A stretch of 64,000 nt of DNA from Pseudomonas viridiflava (lineage in GTDB: Bacteria; Pseudomonadota; Gammaproteobacteria; Pseudomonadales; Pseudomonadaceae): positions 1 through 64,000 of the forward strand of contig NZ_UUPU01000062.1 of the NCBI RefSeq assembly GCF_900591205.1, given 5' to 3'. The position numbers and the translations under genes are program-made. Each line of letters opens with the position of its first letter. The first letter of the stretch is position 1. This document shows positions 42,399 through 51,221 of this stretch, piece after piece. Under the pieces are notes generated by a model that saw only the letters and a program-made list of their open reading frames with translations, searched no databases and was not told the origin of the DNA.

Positions 42399-43316
42399 AT
42401 GGAATGGCTATCGGAATTTGGAGCCATCGCGGCGATGCAGGGGTTCAACGGCTTGTCCGTGTTCTGCGTGCTGTTGCTGATGGCATTGGGGCTGGCGATC
42501 ATCTTTGGCCAGATGGGCGTGATCAACATGGCCCACGGTGAGTTCCTGACCATCGGCGCCTACACCACCTATGTGTGTTCAAGCCTCACCGCGCACTTTG
42601 CGCCGAGCTTCCAGCCCTATTACTTTTTCTTCGCCATCGCCTTGTCATTCCTGGTTGCCGGAGCCATCGGCTGGCTGGTGGAGTGGGCGATGATCAGCCG
42701 CTTGTACAAACGCCCGTTGGACACCTTGCTCGCCACCTGGGGCTTGTCCCTGGTGATGCAGCAAACCTTCCGCTCAGTGTTCGGCGCCCGTGAAGTCAGC
42801 GCCGAACCACCGGCCTGGCTGATGGGCTCGGTGAACTTCACCGACGCCATCGAGATCCCGCGCAACGGCCTGTTCATGATGGCCCTGACCTTGCTGCTCA
42901 CCGCTGCGATCTTCCTGATGCTCTACCGCTCGCGCTGGGGCCTGCAGGTGCGAGCCACGGTGCAGAACCGCCTGATGAGTCGGGCGGTGGGCATCAACAC
43001 CCGCAAGGTCGACCGCATGACCTTCGCCCTCGGTTGCGGCGTGGCCGGGGTGGCCGGCGCGGCGTTCACCACCATTGGTTCCACTGGCCCCACGGCAGGC
43101 TCGCAGTACATCGTCGACACCTTTCTGGTGGTGGTGTTCGGCGGCGCGCAAAGCCTGTTCGGCACCATCGCCTCGGCGTTTGTGATCGCCCAGACCCAGT
43201 CACTGTCGGAGTTTTTTCTCAGTGGCTCGATGGCCAAGGTCCTCACGTTGTCCTCGGTAATTCTGATCCTGATGCTGCGCCCGCAAGGGTTGTTTTCCAT
43301 CAAAGTGCGCAAGTAG
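42399..43316 (+). CDS. urtB: Urea/amide ABC transporter permease UrtB-like
   Basis: A 305-residue LivH-type permease with about eight membrane segments. ALGLAIIFGQMGVINMAHGEFLTIGAYTTY is the conserved first helix pair, and GVAGVAGAAFTTIGSTGPTAGSQYIVDTFLVVVFGGAQSL is the UrtB-type C-terminal region. TAGGAG precedes the ATG. It lies ten bases before urtC. Confidence 0.88.
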   Translation: MEWLSEFGAIAAMQGFNGLSVFCVLLLMALGLAIIFGQMGVINMAHGEFLTIGAYTTYVCSSLTAHFAPSFQPYYFFFAIALSFLVAGAIGWLVEWAMISRLYKRPLDTLLATWGLSLVMQQTFRSVFGAREVSAEPPAWLMGSVNFTDAIEIPRNGLFMMALTLLLTAAIFLMLYRSRWGLQVRATVQNRLMSRAVGINTRKVDRMTFALGCGVAGVAGAAFTTIGSTGPTAGSQYIVDTFLVVVFGGAQSLFGTIASAFVIAQTQSLSEFFLSGSMAKVLTLSSVILILMLRPQGLFSIKVRK

Positions 43317-43326
43317 AGGCGAGCAG

Positions 43327-44478
43327 ATGAAGGCTTTAGACAAGCTGCTGGGCGGCCAGCAAAACCTGATCGGCATCGTGCTGCTGGCGCTGTTGATCCT
43401 TGTGGTGTTCCCCCTGACCCTGGACGCGTTCCGCTTGAACATGGTCGGCAAGTACCTGACCTATGCGTTCGTGGCCGTGGGGCTGGTGCTGTGCTGGGGC
43501 TATGGCGGCATTCTCAGCCTGGGGCAGGGCGTGTTCTTTGGCGTCGGCGGCTACTGCATGGCGATGTTCCTCAAGCTGGAAGCCTCGGACCCGCAAAGCA
43601 CCAGGATCCAATCCACACCGGGCATCCCGGACTTTATGGACTGGAACCAGATCACTGAACTGCCCTGGTTATGGCAGCCGTTCCACAGTTTCAGCTTTAC
43701 CCTGGTGGCGGTGATTGCGGTGCCGGTGCTGCTGGCATTTGTGATCGGCATGGCGCTGTTCAAACGGCGCGTGGGCGACGTGTATTTCTCCATCGTGACC
43801 CAGGCGATCGCGCTGATTCTCACGGTGCTGATCGTCGGCCAGCAGGGCCTGACCGGTGGCGTCAACGGCATCACCGACCTCAAGACCCTGCTCGGCTGGG
43901 ATCTGCGCACCGACAGCGCGAAGATGCTCCTGTACTTCATCAACGCCGGCTTGCTGTTCGGCTGCATCTTTATCGGCCGTTTTATCCTCGCGTCCAAGCT
44001 CGGCCGGTTGCTGATGGCCATGCGCGACAAGGAAGAACGCGTGCGGTTCTCCGGCTACGACGTGGCCAGTTTCAAGATTTTTGTGTTCTGTGTGGCCGCC
44101 GCATTTTCGGCGATTGGCGGGGCCATGTTTGCCTTGCAGGTGGGCTTTATGTCGCCGTCGTTCGTCGGCATCGTGCCGTCGATCGAGATGGTGATCTTCG
44201 CTGCCGTGGGCGGGCGCATGTCGTTGCTCGGCGCGGTGTATGGCGCGCTGTTGGTGAACTACGGCAAGACCTACTTTTCCGAGTCGTTTCCCGAATTGTG
44301 GCTGTACCTGATGGGCGGGCTGTTTATCGCGGTGGTGATGTATTTCCCCAACGGCCTCGCCGGTTTGTGGGAGAGCCACGGGCGTCAGGCGCTGGCGAAA
44401 CTGTTGCGGCGTAAGCCCGCAGCGGCAACCCCGGTGAAAGCCAAGGCGAAAACCAAGATCCTGGAGACCCAGCCATGA
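43327..44478 (+). CDS. urtC: Urea/amide ABC transporter permease UrtC-like
   Basis: A 383-residue LivM-type permease. CWGYGGILSLGQGVFFGVGGYCMAMFLKLE is typical of UrtC, followed by RRVGDVYFSIVTQAIALILT and AMRDKEERVRFSGYD, the loop that contacts the ATPases. The basic C-terminus (LRRKPAAATPVKAKAKTK) is cytoplasmic. It overlaps urtD by four bases. Confidence 0.88.
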   Translation: MKALDKLLGGQQNLIGIVLLALLILVVFPLTLDAFRLNMVGKYLTYAFVAVGLVLCWGYGGILSLGQGVFFGVGGYCMAMFLKLEASDPQSTRIQSTPGIPDFMDWNQITELPWLWQPFHSFSFTLVAVIAVPVLLAFVIGMALFKRRVGDVYFSIVTQAIALILTVLIVGQQGLTGGVNGITDLKTLLGWDLRTDSAKMLLYFINAGLLFGCIFIGRFILASKLGRLLMAMRDKEERVRFSGYDVASFKIFVFCVAAAFSAIGGAMFALQVGFMSPSFVGIVPSIEMVIFAAVGGRMSLLGAVYGALLVNYGKTYFSESFPELWLYLMGGLFIAVVMYFPNGLAGLWESHGRQALAKLLRRKPAAATPVKAKAKTKILETQP

Positions 44479-45233
44479 CCGCTGTCGGCTTTGAAATGAA
44501 CAAACCGGTGTTGGCCATCGAGGGCCTCACCGTATCGTTCGACGGCTTCAAGGCGGTCGACAACCTCAACCTGTATATCGACCGCAACGAAGTGCGCGTG
44601 GTGATCGGCCCCAACGGTGCCGGCAAGACCACGGTGCTTGATCTGATCTGCGGCAAGACCCGCGCTACCAGCGGCAGCATCCAGTTCGACGGCAAGGAAC
44701 TGACCAGGATGCGCGAGTACAACATCGTGCGCGCAGGGGTGGGGCGCAAGTTCCAGAACCCGTCGATCTACGAAAACCTTACGGTGTTCGAAAACCTCGA
44801 GATGTCTTACCCGGCCGGGCGCAAGGTGTGGGGGGCGCTGTTCTTCAAACGCAACGCCCAGGTGATCGCCCGGGTGGAAGAAGTGGCGCGGGAAATTTTC
44901 CTCGGCGACTTGCTGCAACAACAGGCCGACCTGCTGTCCCACGGGCAAAAGCAATGGCTGGAAATCGGCATGTTGCTGATGCAAGACCCCGAGTTGCTGA
45001 TGCTCGACGAACCGGTGGCGGGCATGAGCGTCAACGAACGTGCGCAAACCGCCGAACTGCTCAAGCGCATCAGCCAGGGCCGTTCGGTGCTGGTGATCGA
45101 GCATGATATGGAGTTCGTCAAAAGCATCGCACACAAGGTCACCGTGCTGCACCAGGGCAAGGTGCTGGCCGAGGGCAGTATGGAGTCGGTGCAAAGCAAC
45201 CCGAAAGTCATCGAAGTGTATCTGGGCCACTGA
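44475..45233 (+). CDS. urtD: Urea/amide ABC transporter ATPase UrtD-like
   Basis: A 252-residue LivG-type ATPase. Walker A is IGPNGAGKTTVLDLICGK, Walker B LLMLDEPVAGMS and the switch IEHDMEF. The signature loop reads LLSHGQKQWLEIGM, as in UrtD, rather than LSGGQ. GVGRKFQNPSIYENLTVFENLEMSY is characteristic. One of two ATPase subunits of the importer. Confidence 0.88.
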   Translation: MTAVGFEMNKPVLAIEGLTVSFDGFKAVDNLNLYIDRNEVRVVIGPNGAGKTTVLDLICGKTRATSGSIQFDGKELTRMREYNIVRAGVGRKFQNPSIYENLTVFENLEMSYPAGRKVWGALFFKRNAQVIARVEEVAREIFLGDLLQQQADLLSHGQKQWLEIGMLLMQDPELLMLDEPVAGMSVNERAQTAELLKRISQGRSVLVIEHDMEFVKSIAHKVTVLHQGKVLAEGSMESVQSNPKVIEVYLGH

Positions 45234-45243
45234 GGAGCCGCGC

Positions 45244-45933
45244 ATGTTCAAGATCGACCAGTTGTCCTGCGGCTATGGGCAGAGCCAGATCCTCCACGAC
45301 CTGGACCTGAATGTGGCCAAGCGTGAGATCGTCGCTGTGATGGGCCGCAACGGCATGGGCAAGACCACGTTGTTCAAGAGCCTGATGGGCATCCTGCCGC
45401 AGTGGAAGGGCCAGGTCAGCGTGGATGGGCATGACGTATCGGCGCTGGAAACCCATGAGCGGGTAGAGTGCGGGATCGCCTATGTGCCCCAGGGGCGCAT
45501 GATTTTCCCAAGTATGTCAGTGCTGGAAAATATCCAGACCGGCCTGCCTGCGTCGGCGCGGGGCAAGGTGCCGGAGGACTTGTATGCACTGTTCCCGGTG
45601 CTTTACGACATGCAGTCGCGCAAAGGCGGCAACCTGTCCGGCGGCCAGCAACAGCAACTGGCGATTGCCCGGGCGCTGGCGACCAACCCCAAGGTGCTGT
45701 TGCTCGACGAGCCGACGGAGGGCATCCAGCCGTCGATCATCAAGGACATTGCGCGCACCCTGAAGGAGATTCGCACCCTGCGCGATTTGACCATTGTGGT
45801 GTCCGAGCAAGTGCTGTCGTTCACCCTGGAGATCGCCGACCGCTTCCTGGTGATCGAGAAGGGCCGCTTCGTGATCGAAGAGACCCGGGACCGAGTGGAT
45901 GAGGCGACCATAAGCCGCTACCTGTCCGTCTAG
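45244..45933 (+). CDS. urtE: Urea/amide ABC transporter ATPase UrtE-like
   Basis: A 229-residue LivF-type ATPase. The start at 45244 opens MFKIDQLSCGYGQSQILHDL and follows GAGGAG; the open frame upstream overlaps urtD without homology. Walker A is MGRNGMGKTTLFKSL, signature LSGGQQQQLAIARAL and Walker B VLLLDEPTEGIQPS. Last gene of the importer unit; a REP pair follows. Confidence 0.88.
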   Translation: MFKIDQLSCGYGQSQILHDLDLNVAKREIVAVMGRNGMGKTTLFKSLMGILPQWKGQVSVDGHDVSALETHERVECGIAYVPQGRMIFPSMSVLENIQTGLPASARGKVPEDLYALFPVLYDMQSRKGGNLSGGQQQQLAIARALATNPKVLLLDEPTEGIQPSIIKDIARTLKEIRTLRDLTIVVSEQVLSFTLEIADRFLVIEKGRFVIEETRDRVDEATISRYLSV

Positions 45934-45950
45934 ATGTTACACCGTTCAAA

Positions 45951-46042
45951 ATGTGGGAGGGGGCTTGCCCCCGATAGCAGTCGTTCAGCCACTTATACCG
46001 TGACTGACCCAGCGCTATCGGGGGCAGGCCCCCTCCCACATT
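45951..46042. repeat. REP pair between the urt and fmd genes
   Basis: Head-to-head REP units of the GGGGGCTTGCCCCCGATAGC type. Its position at the end of urtE suggests a transcript boundary before the separately regulated formamidase promoter. Confidence 0.85.
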
Positions 46043-46069
46043 GGTTTTGTGTTGCACCAGCGAGATTTA

Positions 46070-46085
46070 TACGTCATCCAACGTA
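46070..46085. promoter_or_regulatory. Third copy of the 16-nt urt/fmd motif
   Basis: TACGTCA-TCCA-ACGTA, 68 bp before fmdA. It shares the first seven and last five positions with the copy at 40919 before urtA, while the central four differ, as expected of a two-half-site operator. Confidence 0.58.
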
Positions 46086-46153
46086 TTCCCCGTTTTACCT
46101 GGCTCCACGAGACTGGATCGAACGCACCACGTCATTCGTCCAGGAGCCAGCCC

Positions 46154-47383
46154 ATGACCGAAACGCTGATCAAAGTCGACCTCAACCAGCCCGTCACCGA
46201 GAACGAGCAGATCCATAACCGCTGGCACCCGGATATCCCGATGGCCTGCTGGGTAAAGCCCGGGGATGACTTCATCCTGGAGACCTACGACTGGACCGCC
46301 GGCGCGATCAAGAACAATGATGACGCCAGCGATGTGCGGGATGTGGACCTGTCCACCGTGCACTACCTGTCGGGCCCGGTGGGGGTGCATGGCGCCGAGC
46401 CGGGTGACCTGCTGGTGGTGGACTTGCTCGATATCGGCGCCAAGGCCGACTCCCAGTGGGGCTTCAACGGGTTCTTCTCGCGGCAGAACGGCGGTGGGTT
46501 CCTGACCGATCACTTCCCCAGCGCGCAAAAAGCCATTTGGGATTTCAAGGGCATGTTCACCCGTTCGCGGCATATCCCGGGCGTGAACTTCGCTGGCCTG
46601 ATCCACCCCGGCCTGATCGGCTGCCTGCCGGACCCGGTGATGCTCGCCGACTGGAACCGCCGTGAGCAGGAACTGATCGACACCAACCCCACTCGCGTAC
46701 CGCCACTGGCCAACGCGCCACTGGCCGCCACCGCGCATATGGGCAAGCTCAAGGGTCAGGCCCGCGATGATGCGGCCGCCACCGGCGCACGTACCGTGCC
46801 GCCGCGTGAGCATGGTGGTAACTGCGATATCAAGGATTTGTCGCGCGGTTCGAAGATCTTCTTTCCGGTCTATGTCAACGGCGCGGGGCTGTCGGTGGGG
46901 GACTTGCACTTCAGCCAGGGCGACGGCGAAATCACCTTCTGCGGCGCCATCGAAATGGCCGGCTGGGTGCACATGAAAGTCGAGCTGATCAAGGGCGGCA
47001 TGGCCAAGTACGGGATCAAGAACCCGGTGTTCAAACCGAGCCCGATCACGCCGAACTACAAGAATTACCTGATCTTCGAAGGTATTTCGGTGGACGAGCA
47101 GGGCCAGCAGCACTATCTGGACGTGAACGTCGCTTACCGCCAGGCATGCCTGAATGCGATCAACTACCTGACCAAGTTCGGCTACTCGCCGGCCCAGGGT
47201 TACGCGCTGCTTGGCTCGGCGCCGGTGCAGGGGCATATCAGCGGCGTGGTGGATATTCCGAATGCCTGCGCGACCTTGTGGCTGCCTACGGAAATCTTCG
47301 AGTTCGATATCAACCCCAACGCCAACGGGCCGACCAGGTTCCTCGACGGCAGCATCGACCTGCCCATCGCCCCGGACCTGTAG
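46154..47383 (+). CDS. fmdA: Formamidase FmdA
   Basis: A 409-residue amidase of the FmdA/AmdA acetamidase-formamidase family, releasing ammonia from formamide or other short amides. Landmarks are GPVGVHGAEPGDLLVVDLLDIG, HGGNCDIKDLSRGSKIFFPVYV and GYALLGSAPVQGHISGVVDIPNA. AGGAG precedes the ATG at 46154. It follows the amide-type ABC importer and its own copy of the shared regulatory motif and starts a four-gene amidase unit. Confidence 0.92.
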   Translation: MTETLIKVDLNQPVTENEQIHNRWHPDIPMACWVKPGDDFILETYDWTAGAIKNNDDASDVRDVDLSTVHYLSGPVGVHGAEPGDLLVVDLLDIGAKADSQWGFNGFFSRQNGGGFLTDHFPSAQKAIWDFKGMFTRSRHIPGVNFAGLIHPGLIGCLPDPVMLADWNRREQELIDTNPTRVPPLANAPLAATAHMGKLKGQARDDAAATGARTVPPREHGGNCDIKDLSRGSKIFFPVYVNGAGLSVGDLHFSQGDGEITFCGAIEMAGWVHMKVELIKGGMAKYGIKNPVFKPSPITPNYKNYLIFEGISVDEQGQQHYLDVNVAYRQACLNAINYLTKFGYSPAQGYALLGSAPVQGHISGVVDIPNACATLWLPTEIFEFDINPNANGPTRFLDGSIDLPIAPDL

Positions 47384-47385
47384 CC

Positions 47386-47733
47386 ATGCCGACCTACGAA
47401 TACGCCTGCGACACCTGTGGCACCTTCACGATGTTGCGGCCGATCGCCCAGCGCAACGAGCCCAGCCAGTGCCCGTACTGCGCCGGGCCGGGCGGGCAGC
47501 TTTTGGTGTCGGCCCCGGCGCTGCAAACGCTGTCGGCCAACCAGCGCAAGGCCATCGCCGGCAACGAGCGCAGTGCCCACGCGCCGCAAACCGTCGGCGA
47601 GTATCAGCAAAGCCGTCGACACCCAGCCGGTTGCAGCTGCTGCGGCACCAGCAAAAAGGTCGAGCCGAGCAAGGCCAACCCGCTGGGCCTCAAGACCAGG
47701 ACCGGCCCACGGCCGTGGATGATCAGCCACTAG
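47386..47733 (+). CDS. fmdB: FmdB-family zinc ribbon protein
   Basis: A 115-residue protein. The N-terminus MPTYEYACDTCGTF with a second CPYC pair forms the FmdB-type zinc ribbon, followed by a variable linker and a CSCCG pair near residue 84. FmdB was first noted as a putative regulator beside formamidase in Methylophilus; its mechanism is not settled. It starts two bases after fmdA, so it is translated with it. Confidence 0.85.
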   Translation: MPTYEYACDTCGTFTMLRPIAQRNEPSQCPYCAGPGGQLLVSAPALQTLSANQRKAIAGNERSAHAPQTVGEYQQSRRHPAGCSCCGTSKKVEPSKANPLGLKTRTGPRPWMISH

Positions 47734-47748
47734 ATCAGGAGCGTTGTT

Positions 47749-48792
47749 ATGCGTCATGGCGACATTTCCAGCAGCCCGGACACCGTCGGTGTAGCGGTGG
47801 TGAACTACAAGATGCCGCGCCTGCACAGCAAGGCTGAGGTCATCGACAACGCGCAGAAAATCGCCGAGATTATCCTCGGCATGAAGCAGGGCCTGCCCGG
47901 TATGGACCTAGTGGTGTTCCCGGAATACAGCACCATGGGCATCATGTACGACCACGATGAGATGATGGCGACCGCCGCGAGCATTCCCGGCGAGGAGACC
48001 GCGATTTTCTCCGCCGCCTGCCGCCAGGCGAATACCTGGGGCGTGTTTTCCCTGACTGGCGAGCGCCACGAGGAACATCCGCACAAGGCGCCCTACAACA
48101 CCCTGGTGCTGATCAATAACCTCGGCGAAATCGTGCAGCGTTATCGCAAGTGCATCCCATGGTGCCCCATCGAAGGCTGGTATCCGGGGGATCGCACCTA
48201 TGTGTGCGAGGGGCCCAAGGGCATGAAGATCAGCCTGATCATCTGCGACGACGGCAATTACCCGGAGATCTGGCGCGACTGCGCGATGAAAGGCGCCGAG
48301 TTGATCGTGCGCTGCCAGGGCTACATGTACCCGGCCAAGGAGCAGCAGGTGCAGATGTCCAAGAGCATGGCCTGGGCCAATAACTGCTATGTGGCGGTGG
48401 CCAATGCGGCGGGCTTCGACGGGGTGTATTCGTACTTCGGTCACTCGGCGATTATCGGTTTTGACGGGCGCACGCTGGGTGAGTGTGGCGAGGAGGAAAT
48501 GGGCATTCAGTACGCCCAGCTCTCGGTGTCACAGATTCGCGATGCGCGGGCCAATGACCAGTCGCAGAACCATCTGTTCAAGCTGCTGCACCGGGGTTAC
48601 ACCGGCATGCACGCCTCGGGCGATGGCGACAAGGGTGTGGCCGACTGCCCGTTCGAGTTCTACCGCACCTGGGTGCTGGACGCGCAAAAAGCCCAGGAGA
48701 ATGTCGAGAAAATCACCCGCAGCACGGTGGGTGTCGCCGAGTGCCCGGTGGGGCAACTGCCGCATGGTGGCCAAGAGAAAACTGCGGGGTAG
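47749..48792 (+). CDS. amiE: Aliphatic amidase AmiE
   Basis: A 347-residue nitrilase-superfamily amidase, very close from memory to P. aeruginosa AmiE (MRHGDISSS start, [25 protein letters not shown]). The catalytic triad is Glu in VVFPEYST, Lys in [13 protein letters not shown] and Cys in [13 protein letters not shown]. It hydrolyses acetamide, propionamide and similar short amides to acids and ammonia. AGGAG precedes the ATG. It lies between fmdB and an AmiB-like ATPase gene; the amiC, amiR and amiS genes of the P. aeruginosa operon are absent here. Confidence 0.95.
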   Translation: MRHGDISSSPDTVGVAVVNYKMPRLHSKAEVIDNAQKIAEIILGMKQGLPGMDLVVFPEYSTMGIMYDHDEMMATAASIPGEETAIFSAACRQANTWGVFSLTGERHEEHPHKAPYNTLVLINNLGEIVQRYRKCIPWCPIEGWYPGDRTYVCEGPKGMKISLIICDDGNYPEIWRDCAMKGAELIVRCQGYMYPAKEQQVQMSKSMAWANNCYVAVANAAGFDGVYSYFGHSAIIGFDGRTLGECGEEEMGIQYAQLSVSQIRDARANDQSQNHLFKLLHRGYTGMHASGDGDKGVADCPFEFYRTWVLDAQKAQENVEKITRSTVGVAECPVGQLPHGGQEKTAG

Positions 48793-48795
48793 GGC

Positions 48796-49755
48796 ATGCG
48801 TTTTACCTTCGAACCGGCTCAGGTGATGGCGTTGCTGCGCAGCCGTATCGTCGGCCAGGATGCGGCGCTGGCCCAGGTGGAAGGTTTGCTCAAGGTGGTC
48901 AAAGCCGATATCGGCGAACGCGACCGGCCCTTGAGCGTCAACCTGTTCATGGGGCCGACGGGGGTGGGCAAAACCGAAATCGTGCGCCTGCTGGCCCAGG
49001 CGCTGCACGGGCGCGCCGACGGCTTTTGCCGCATCGACATGCAGACCCTGGCCCAGGAACATTACGCGGCCGCGCTCACCGGTGCGCCACCCGGCTATGT
49101 GGGCAGCAAGGAAGGCATCAGCTTGTTCAACAGCGAGTTGATCCAGGGCAGCTACAGCCGACCCGGAATCGTGTTGTTCGATGAGTTGGAAAAAGCCAGC
49201 CAGGAGGTGGTGCGCAGCCTGCTCGGGATCCTCGAAAACGGCCAACTGACCCTGGCCGGTGGTACGCGAACCCTGGACTTTCGCAACAGCCTGATCTTCA
49301 TGACCAGCAATATCGGCGCGCAGCAGGCGCGTCGGCATCGCCTGCGCTTTGCCCGGGGCTGGCGCCGGCTGCTGCGGGTATTTGTTCGCGGCGAGGCGGC
49401 GGTGCTGGAAGAGGCGCTGCACGGGCATTTCGAGCCGGAGTTTCTCAACCGCATCGACCGTGTCCTGATGTTTGAAGCCATCGACGTGCAGTGGCTGGAC
49501 GCACTATTGGAGGTTGAATTGGGCAAGCTCAATCAACGCCTGGCGCTGCACCAGCGCTCGTTGACCGTGGATGCCTCGGCGCGAAAGTGGCTGTGCCGCC
49601 AGCACGATCCTCGGTTCGGTGCGCGGGCGTTGGGCCGGCGTTTGCGGGTGGAGCTGGAGCCCGCGATTGCCGAATGTGTGTTGCAAGGGCATGCCCAACG
49701 CTTGAACGCGACGGTGCGCAATGCCAGCCTGGTGGTCGAGCCGATGCCCCGATAA
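48796..49755 (+). CDS. AmiB-like AAA+ ATPase (Clp/Hsp100 type)
   Basis: A 319-residue AAA+ protein. Walker A is MGPTGVGKTEIVRLLAQAL, the pore loop APPGYVGSKEG, Walker B IVLFDELEKAS, sensor 1 FMTSNIG, arginine finger EFLNRID, and a D2-small domain with DPRFGARALGRRLR. It resembles one Clp-type ATPase module without N-terminal or protease-docking domains. In P. aeruginosa amiB follows amiE and encodes a ClpA-like ATPase, so this is the probable counterpart. Its job in amide use is not established; amidase assembly or remodelling is conceivable. Confidence 0.8.
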   Translation: MRFTFEPAQVMALLRSRIVGQDAALAQVEGLLKVVKADIGERDRPLSVNLFMGPTGVGKTEIVRLLAQALHGRADGFCRIDMQTLAQEHYAAALTGAPPGYVGSKEGISLFNSELIQGSYSRPGIVLFDELEKASQEVVRSLLGILENGQLTLAGGTRTLDFRNSLIFMTSNIGAQQARRHRLRFARGWRRLLRVFVRGEAAVLEEALHGHFEPEFLNRIDRVLMFEAIDVQWLDALLEVELGKLNQRLALHQRSLTVDASARKWLCRQHDPRFGARALGRRLRVELEPAIAECVLQGHAQRLNATVRNASLVVEPMPR

Positions 49756-49788
49756 AGCACAGGAAGATCGGATCCAATTGCGGTATAA

Positions 49789-49820
49789 CCCTCGGACGCT
49801 TTAGTTATCCGAGGCCCCGT
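49789..49820 (+). terminator. Hairpin before the MATE gene, possible terminator of the amidase unit
   Basis: CCTCGGA and TCCGAGG form a perfect 7-bp stem with an 11-base loop, followed after CCCCG by TTTTT. It lies just before the MATE start codon at 49826, and the GAGG in its 3' arm is the only plausible ribosome-binding sequence for that gene. It may end the amidase transcript or occlude translation. Confidence 0.45.
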
Positions 49821-49825
49821 TTTTC

Positions 49826-51181
49826 ATGCAAAGCCCTTTGCAACGCCCGCTGTGGCAGGTCTACCTGATCTTTCTGGCGCCGATGGTGCTGTCCAATTTC
49901 CTGCAGAGTTTTTCCGGCACGCTCAATGGTATCTATGTCGGGCAAATGCTTGGCACCCAGGCACTGGCGGCGGTGTCGGGGATGTTCCCCATTGTGTTCT
50001 TCTTTATCGCCTTGGTGATCGGCCTGGGGGCGGGCGCTTCGGTGTTGATCGGCCAAGCCTTTGGGGCTCAGGAAACCGGCATGGTCAAGGCGATTACCGG
50101 CGCGACCCTGACCCTCGGTGCGCTGGTGGGCCTGATTGCGGCGGTGCTCGGCAGCCTGTTTGCACGCCCGGCGTTGCAGGCGCTGGGCACACCGCTGGAT
50201 GTGCTCGACGATGCGGTGGGCTATGCCCAGATGATGATGCTGATCATGCCGTTGCTGCTGGTGTTTATCCTCTACACCCAGTTGCTGCGCGGGGTCAGTG
50301 ACACCCTTTCGCCGTTGCTGGCGTTGATGGTCTCGACTCTGGTGGGCCTGTTGCTGACCCCGGCGTTGATCCGCGGCTGGGTCGGCCTGCCGCCGATGGG
50401 CATTCAGAGCGCGGTGTTTGCGGGCCTGGTGGGTAACGCGGCGGCCATGTTGTTTCTGATCCTGCGCCTGCGCCACAAAAACCACGTGATGGCGCCGGAC
50501 CGTGAATTGCTCGCGGCTTTGCGCCTGGACCGCGCGATTTTAGCAAAGGTCCTTCGCATCGGCTTGCCCACCGGCTTGCAAATGGTGGTGCTGTCACTGT
50601 CGGAACTGGTGATTCTGGCCCTGGTCAACAGCCACGGTTCACAGGCCACGGCGGCCTATGGCGCGGTGACGCAGATCGTCAACTACGTGCAGTTCCCCGC
50701 GCTGTCGATTGCCATCACCGCTTCGATCCTGGGGGCCCAGGCGATTGGCGCCGGAAGGCTCGAACGCATCGGGCCGATCCTGCGCACCGGGTTGTTGATC
50801 AACACCTGCCTGACCGGTGGCTTGATCGTGCTGGGTTACGCGTTGTCCCACTGGTTGCTCGGCCTGTTTATCACCGATGACGCTGCGCGGGTGAATGCCG
50901 AACACCTGTTGCACATCATGTTGTGGAGCATCCTGGTGTTCGGGTTTCAGGCCGTGATCGGCGGGATCATGCGCGCCAGCGGCGTGGTGCTGATGCCGGT
51001 GGCGATCTCGATCTTCTGTGTGCTGTGCGTGGAGTTGCCGATGGCGTACCTGCTCAACGCGCACTTTGGCCTGGAAGGGGTGTGGATGGCGTTTCCAGTG
51101 ACCTACCTGGCGATGCTGGGGTTGCAGACCGCGTATTACCGGTTGGTGTGGCGGCATAAACAGATCAAGCGGCTGGTGTGA
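49826..51181 (+). CDS. MATE-family multidrug/cation efflux transporter
   Basis: A 451-residue inner-membrane protein with 12 hydrophobic segments in two repeated halves (PLWQVYLIFLAPMVLSNFLQSFSGTLNGIYVGQML in the first, GLPTGLQMVVLSLSELVILALVNSHGSQATAAYG in the second). MATE proteins exchange Na+ or H+ for toxic organic cations. It stands between the amidase unit and an MFS gene in the same direction (40-bp gap); its substrates cannot be predicted. Confidence 0.87.
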   Translation: MQSPLQRPLWQVYLIFLAPMVLSNFLQSFSGTLNGIYVGQMLGTQALAAVSGMFPIVFFFIALVIGLGAGASVLIGQAFGAQETGMVKAITGATLTLGALVGLIAAVLGSLFARPALQALGTPLDVLDDAVGYAQMMMLIMPLLLVFILYTQLLRGVSDTLSPLLALMVSTLVGLLLTPALIRGWVGLPPMGIQSAVFAGLVGNAAAMLFLILRLRHKNHVMAPDRELLAALRLDRAILAKVLRIGLPTGLQMVVLSLSELVILALVNSHGSQATAAYGAVTQIVNYVQFPALSIAITASILGAQAIGAGRLERIGPILRTGLLINTCLTGGLIVLGYALSHWLLGLFITDDAARVNAEHLLHIMLWSILVFGFQAVIGGIMRASGVVLMPVAISIFCVLCVELPMAYLLNAHFGLEGVWMAFPVTYLAMLGLQTAYYRLVWRHKQIKRLV

Positions 51182-51221
51182 TAAAAGGATGCGCAATTTC
51201 AGCACAGAAGGCTCTTAAGTG

